This document shows, in pieces, positions 4,396 to 7,181 of a DNA stretch of 7,181 bases. Each line of letters starts with the position of its first letter. Positions within the stretch are counted from its first letter, which is position 1. Source of the DNA: Actinomycetales bacterium (GTDB lineage Bacteria > Actinomycetota > Actinomycetes > Actinomycetales > Cellulomonadaceae); assembly GCA_012514835.1 (NCBI GenBank), contig JAAYZM010000464.1:1-7181 (forward strand), written 5' to 3'. The position numbers and the translations under genes were made by a program. Under the pieces are notes generated by a model that worked only from the letters and a program-made list of their open reading frames with translations, was not told where the DNA came from and did no database searches.

Positions 4396-7181
4396 GTGTT
4401 CGTGACCGACGACGGCGGGGTCGTGACGAGCCCGAGCGACCTCGCGACTGCGTCGGGGTGCGAGCTGGCGTTCTTGCGCTCGCTCGACGCGAAGCTGGGA
4501 CGGATCGAGGCGCCACCGCACGACGAGGACGCGATGCTCCGCCGGGCGGCCGAGCTCGGAGAGGTCCACGAGGCCACCATCCTCGAGCGGTACCGGGCCG
4601 GGGGCGGCGTCGTCGTCGAGATCCCGCGGCCTGACTCGCGGGACCCGGTCGCGCTCGCCGAGGCCGTCGCGCGCACGCGCGAGGCCTTCGAGTCCGGGGC
4701 CGACGTCGTGTTCCAGGCGACGTTCTTCGACGGCGAGCTGCTCGGCTTCGCCGACTTCATCGTGCGCCAGCCCGACGGCTCCTACCAGGTGCAGGACTCC
4801 AAGCTCGCCCGCTCGGCGAAGGTCACGGCACTGCTGCAGCTTGCGGCGTACGCCGGGCAGCTCGAGCGGATCGGGGTGCGCGTCCATCCCGTCGTGAGCC
4901 TCTTGCTCGGGGACGGGTCGGTGAGCGAGCACGCCCTCGCCGACATCGCGCCGGTGTACCGCGAGCGTCGGGCGCACCTGCGGCGGATCGTGGCCGAGCG
5001 GCTCGCTGACCCGGACCCCGTCGCGTGGGGCGACGAACGCTATGCGGCGTGCGGGCGGTGCGCCGTGTGCGAGCCGGAGGTCCTCGCGTCGCGCGACCTC
5101 GTGCTCGTCGCGGGAATCCGGTCCACCACGCGGGCGAGGCTCGTGGCCGCGGGGATCACCACGATCGACCAGCTCGCGGCGAGCACCGGCCCGGTCGAGG
5201 GCGTGGCCGAGTCGACCTTGCGCGCGCTGCAGCTCCAGGCGGCTCTCCAGCTCCGCGCCGAGGAGGGCGCGCCCCCGCCGTTCGAGCTCGTGGACCCCGC
5301 ACCGATCGCGGCGATGCCCGCACCGGACACCGGCGACATCTTCTTCGACTTCGAGGGCGACCCCCTGTACTCCGAGCCGGGCGAGGGCGACGAGACCCGC
5401 TGGGGCCTCGACTACCTCTTCGGGCTCGTCGAGGCGGACGGCACGTTCCGCGCGTTCTGGGCGCACTCGCTCGCCGAGGAGCGCAAGGCGCTCGAGGAAT
5501 TCTGCGATTACCTCGCCGCGCGGCGCGCCCGCTACCCGGGGATGCACGTCTACCACTATGCGGCGTACGAGCGCACCCACCTGCTGTCCATCGCGGCCCG
5601 GCACGGGGTGCGCGAGAACGAGGTGGACAACCTCATGCGCGAGGACGTGCTGGTGGACCTGTATCCCGTGGTGCGCGGGGCCGTCCGGGTGGGCTCGCAC
5701 TCCTACTCGCTCAAGAAGATCGAGCCGATCTACCTCGACGAGGCGCGCACGGGCGAGGTCACCACGGCCGGGGACTCGGTCGAGGAGTACGCGCGGTACC
5801 GCGGGCTCGTCGATGCGGGACGCGACGCCGAGGCCGCGGACCTGTTGGCCCAGATCGCCGCCTACAACGAGGACGACTGCCACTCGACGCTCGCGCTGCG
5901 CGACTGGCTGCTCGCGACGGCCGCCGGGAAGGGCGTGCGCCCCGGCGCCGCGACCGAGCCGACCGAGACGGAGGTCGCGCCGTTCGAGGAGAGTCCCGTC
6001 GCGCTCGCGCTGCGTGAGCTGGCCGGCAGCCCCGGGGACCCGCACCGCGGTGCCGACGAGCGCGCGCTCGGCCTCGCGAGCGCCGCGGTCGACTTCTACC
6101 GCCGCGAGCGCAAGAGCTTCTGGTGGGGGCACTTTGCGCGGCTCGAGCAGCCAATCGACGAGTGGGCGGACACCCGCGACGTACTGGTGGTGACCTACGC
6201 CCGGGTCGCTGAGGACTGGCACCGCGAGACGCCGCGCCAGTCGCTGCGGCGCCACCTGCGCATCACGGGAGAGCTCGCCCCGGGCTCGACTCTCGCGCCC
6301 GGGTCAGACGTCGTGCTCGTCTACGCACCCGACGGCCCCGAGCTCGGGACCACGTCGAGCCCCGGGGCGCGGCGGTGGCACGGCAGCGCGAAGATCCTCG
6401 AGATCGACGACGACGGCACCTTCGTGGTGCGCGAGCTGCTGCGCAAGGGCACCGAGGAGTACGACGACGTCCCCCTGGCGCTGACCCCGGCGCTGCCGAT
6501 CCAGACGGGCTCGCTCGAGACCGCGATCGACGCGTGGGCGAGCAACCTCCTCGCCGCACGGCCGGGCTTCCCGCGCGACGCCGTCACCGACGTGCTGCGC
6601 CGCACCCCGCCGCGCACCCGCAGCGGCGGTGGCCTCGTCCAGGAGGCCGAGGGCACGAGCACGGTCGACGCGCTCGTCGCGAGCCTGCTCGACCTCGACT
6701 CCTCCTACCTCGCCGTCCAGGGCCCGCCCGGGACTGGCAAGACCTATACGGGCGCCCACGTGATCGCGGACCTCGTGCGGGGCGGCTGGAAGATCGGCGT
6801 CGTGGCCCAGTCGCACGCGACGGTCGAGAACATGCTCGCCGCCGTGCTCGAGGCCGGGCTCGACCCGCAGCTCGTGGGCAAGAAGTCGCGCGACGGTGAC
6901 GATGCCACGTACCCCTGGCGCGAGCTGACGAGCACGAACCAGGCGGCGTTCCTCGCCGAGCCAGGAGGGCGCGTGCTCGGCGGGACGGCGTGGGTGTTCT
7001 CGAACGCGAAGCACGTGGACCGGGGCGCGCTCGACCTGCTCGTGATCGACGAGGCGGGCCAGTTCTCCCTCGCCCACACGATCGCCGTGGGGGTCTCCGC
7101 GAAGAACCTCCTCCTGCTGGGCGACCCGCAACAGCTCCCGCAGGTCTCGCAAGGCACGCACCCCGAGCCCGTGGACGGCTC
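4396..7181 (+). CDS. TM0106-type RecB-like nuclease fused to RNase H-like exonuclease and SF1 helicase (partial, C-terminus off window)
   Basis: One uninterrupted frame gives 928 residues before the right edge. Residues 1-230 form a RecB/Cas4-like PD-(D/E)XK nuclease: D120 in GFADF, D134 and K136 in QDSK, then LQLAAYAGQLE. C22 together with C219, C222 and C225 (CGRCAVC) matches the one-plus-three cysteine layout of 4Fe-4S nucleases such as Cas4, AddB and Dna2. Residues 239-265 look like a helix-hairpin-helix. Residues 314-505 form a DnaQ/RNase H-like exonuclease domain (RNase_H_2 type): D318 and E320 in FDFEGD, HYAAYE near 387, D421, and YNEDDC with D493 and D494. The superfamily 1 helicase starts with Walker A GPPGTGKT (776-783), motif Ia near AQSHATVENM, DEAGQ at 885-889 and GDPQQLPQ at 909-916; motifs IV-VI are beyond the edge. 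The GTG at 4396 has GAGGGGG six bases upstream. It is probably DNA repair or processing; a defence role is possible but unproven. Confidence 0.9.
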   Translation, partial: MFVTDDGGVVTSPSDLATASGCELAFLRSLDAKLGRIEAPPHDEDAMLRRAAELGEVHEATILERYRAGGGVVVEIPRPDSRDPVALAEAVARTREAFESGADVVFQATFFDGELLGFADFIVRQPDGSYQVQDSKLARSAKVTALLQLAAYAGQLERIGVRVHPVVSLLLGDGSVSEHALADIAPVYRERRAHLRRIVAERLADPDPVAWGDERYAACGRCAVCEPEVLASRDLVLVAGIRSTTRARLVAAGITTIDQLAASTGPVEGVAESTLRALQLQAALQLRAEEGAPPPFELVDPAPIAAMPAPDTGDIFFDFEGDPLYSEPGEGDETRWGLDYLFGLVEADGTFRAFWAHSLAEERKALEEFCDYLAARRARYPGMHVYHYAAYERTHLLSIAARHGVRENEVDNLMREDVLVDLYPVVRGAVRVGSHSYSLKKIEPIYLDEARTGEVTTAGDSVEEYARYRGLVDAGRDAEAADLLAQIAAYNEDDCHSTLALRDWLLATAAGKGVRPGAATEPTETEVAPFEESPVALALRELAGSPGDPHRGADERALGLASAAVDFYRRERKSFWWGHFARLEQPIDEWADTRDVLVVTYARVAEDWHRETPRQSLRRHLRITGELAPGSTLAPGSDVVLVYAPDGPELGTTSSPGARRWHGSAKILEIDDDGTFVVRELLRKGTEEYDDVPLALTPALPIQTGSLETAIDAWASNLLAARPGFPRDAVTDVLRRTPPRTRSGGGLVQEAEGTSTVDALVASLLDLDSSYLAVQGPPGTGKTYTGAHVIADLVRGGWKIGVVAQSHATVENMLAAVLEAGLDPQLVGKKSRDGDDATYPWRELTSTNQAAFLAEPGGRVLGGTAWVFSNAKHVDRGALDLLVIDEAGQFSLAHTIAVGVSAKNLLLLGDPQQLPQVSQGTHPEPVDG

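Noticed and set aside
4396..5085. The Fe-S nuclease module read as a CRISPR-associated Cas4 gene
   Set aside because: The module is fused in frame to an exonuclease and a helicase, and no cas1, cas2 or CRISPR array is present. Cas4-like describes only the fold and cysteine layout.
4288..6255. A minus-strand open frame of 655 codons opposite the nuclease-helicase gene
   Set aside because: The composition is that of an antisense shadow, and the plus strand carries clear nuclease and exonuclease motifs through the same stretch.
6304..7161. A minus-strand open frame of 285 codons opposite the helicase motifs
   Set aside because: It is antisense to Walker A, Walker B and GDPQQLPQ of the helicase, with no domain of its own.

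Overview
The window is GC-rich throughout (by eye around 70 percent or more, with G or C in most third codon positions), with GTG starts and dense coding. This points to an actinomycete (Actinomycetota). The protein types would suit a Micrococcales organism such as the Cellulomonas group, but that finer placement is only an impression. Five protein-coding genes are visible, two of them cut by the window edges. No rRNA, tRNA, CRISPR array, transposase or integrase was seen.

Layout. Three genes lie on the minus strand. Read in their own direction they are a TrpB2-type PLP enzyme (3172 to 1868), an imidazolonepropionase-like amidohydrolase (1792 to 518), and the N-terminal part of a luciferase-like flavin monooxygenase of the CE1758 type (446 to 1, cut by the left edge). 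A perfect 11-bp hairpin sits between the first two. A palindromic, AT-rich operator-like site sits just upstream of the third, so the three may share a direction without being one simple operon. A 150-bp divergent spacer at 3173-3322 separates them from the plus-strand genes. It holds an inverted repeat and a possible minus-strand promoter.

On the plus strand, 3323-4204 encodes a QorB/YtfG-like NAD(P)H:quinone oxidoreductase. A 191-bp spacer follows, containing a striking pair of palindromes repeated with a 30-bp period. From 4396 to the right edge runs a large multidomain protein. It has an N-terminal RecB/Cas4-like nuclease with four cysteines placed as in 4Fe-4S nucleases, then a helix-hairpin-helix-like segment, a DnaQ/RNase H-like exonuclease domain, and a superfamily 1 helicase whose C-terminal half lies outside the window.

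How the genes fit together. The left part is small-molecule metabolism: indole/serine PLP chemistry, cyclic amide hydrolysis, and flavin and quinone redox. I see no convincing single pathway joining these genes. The right part is a DNA-processing enzyme with a Dna2-like combination of Fe-S nuclease and helicase. The window is mostly ordinary chromosomal content. The items most worth a second look are the nuclease-exonuclease-helicase protein and the palindromic repeat pair before it.
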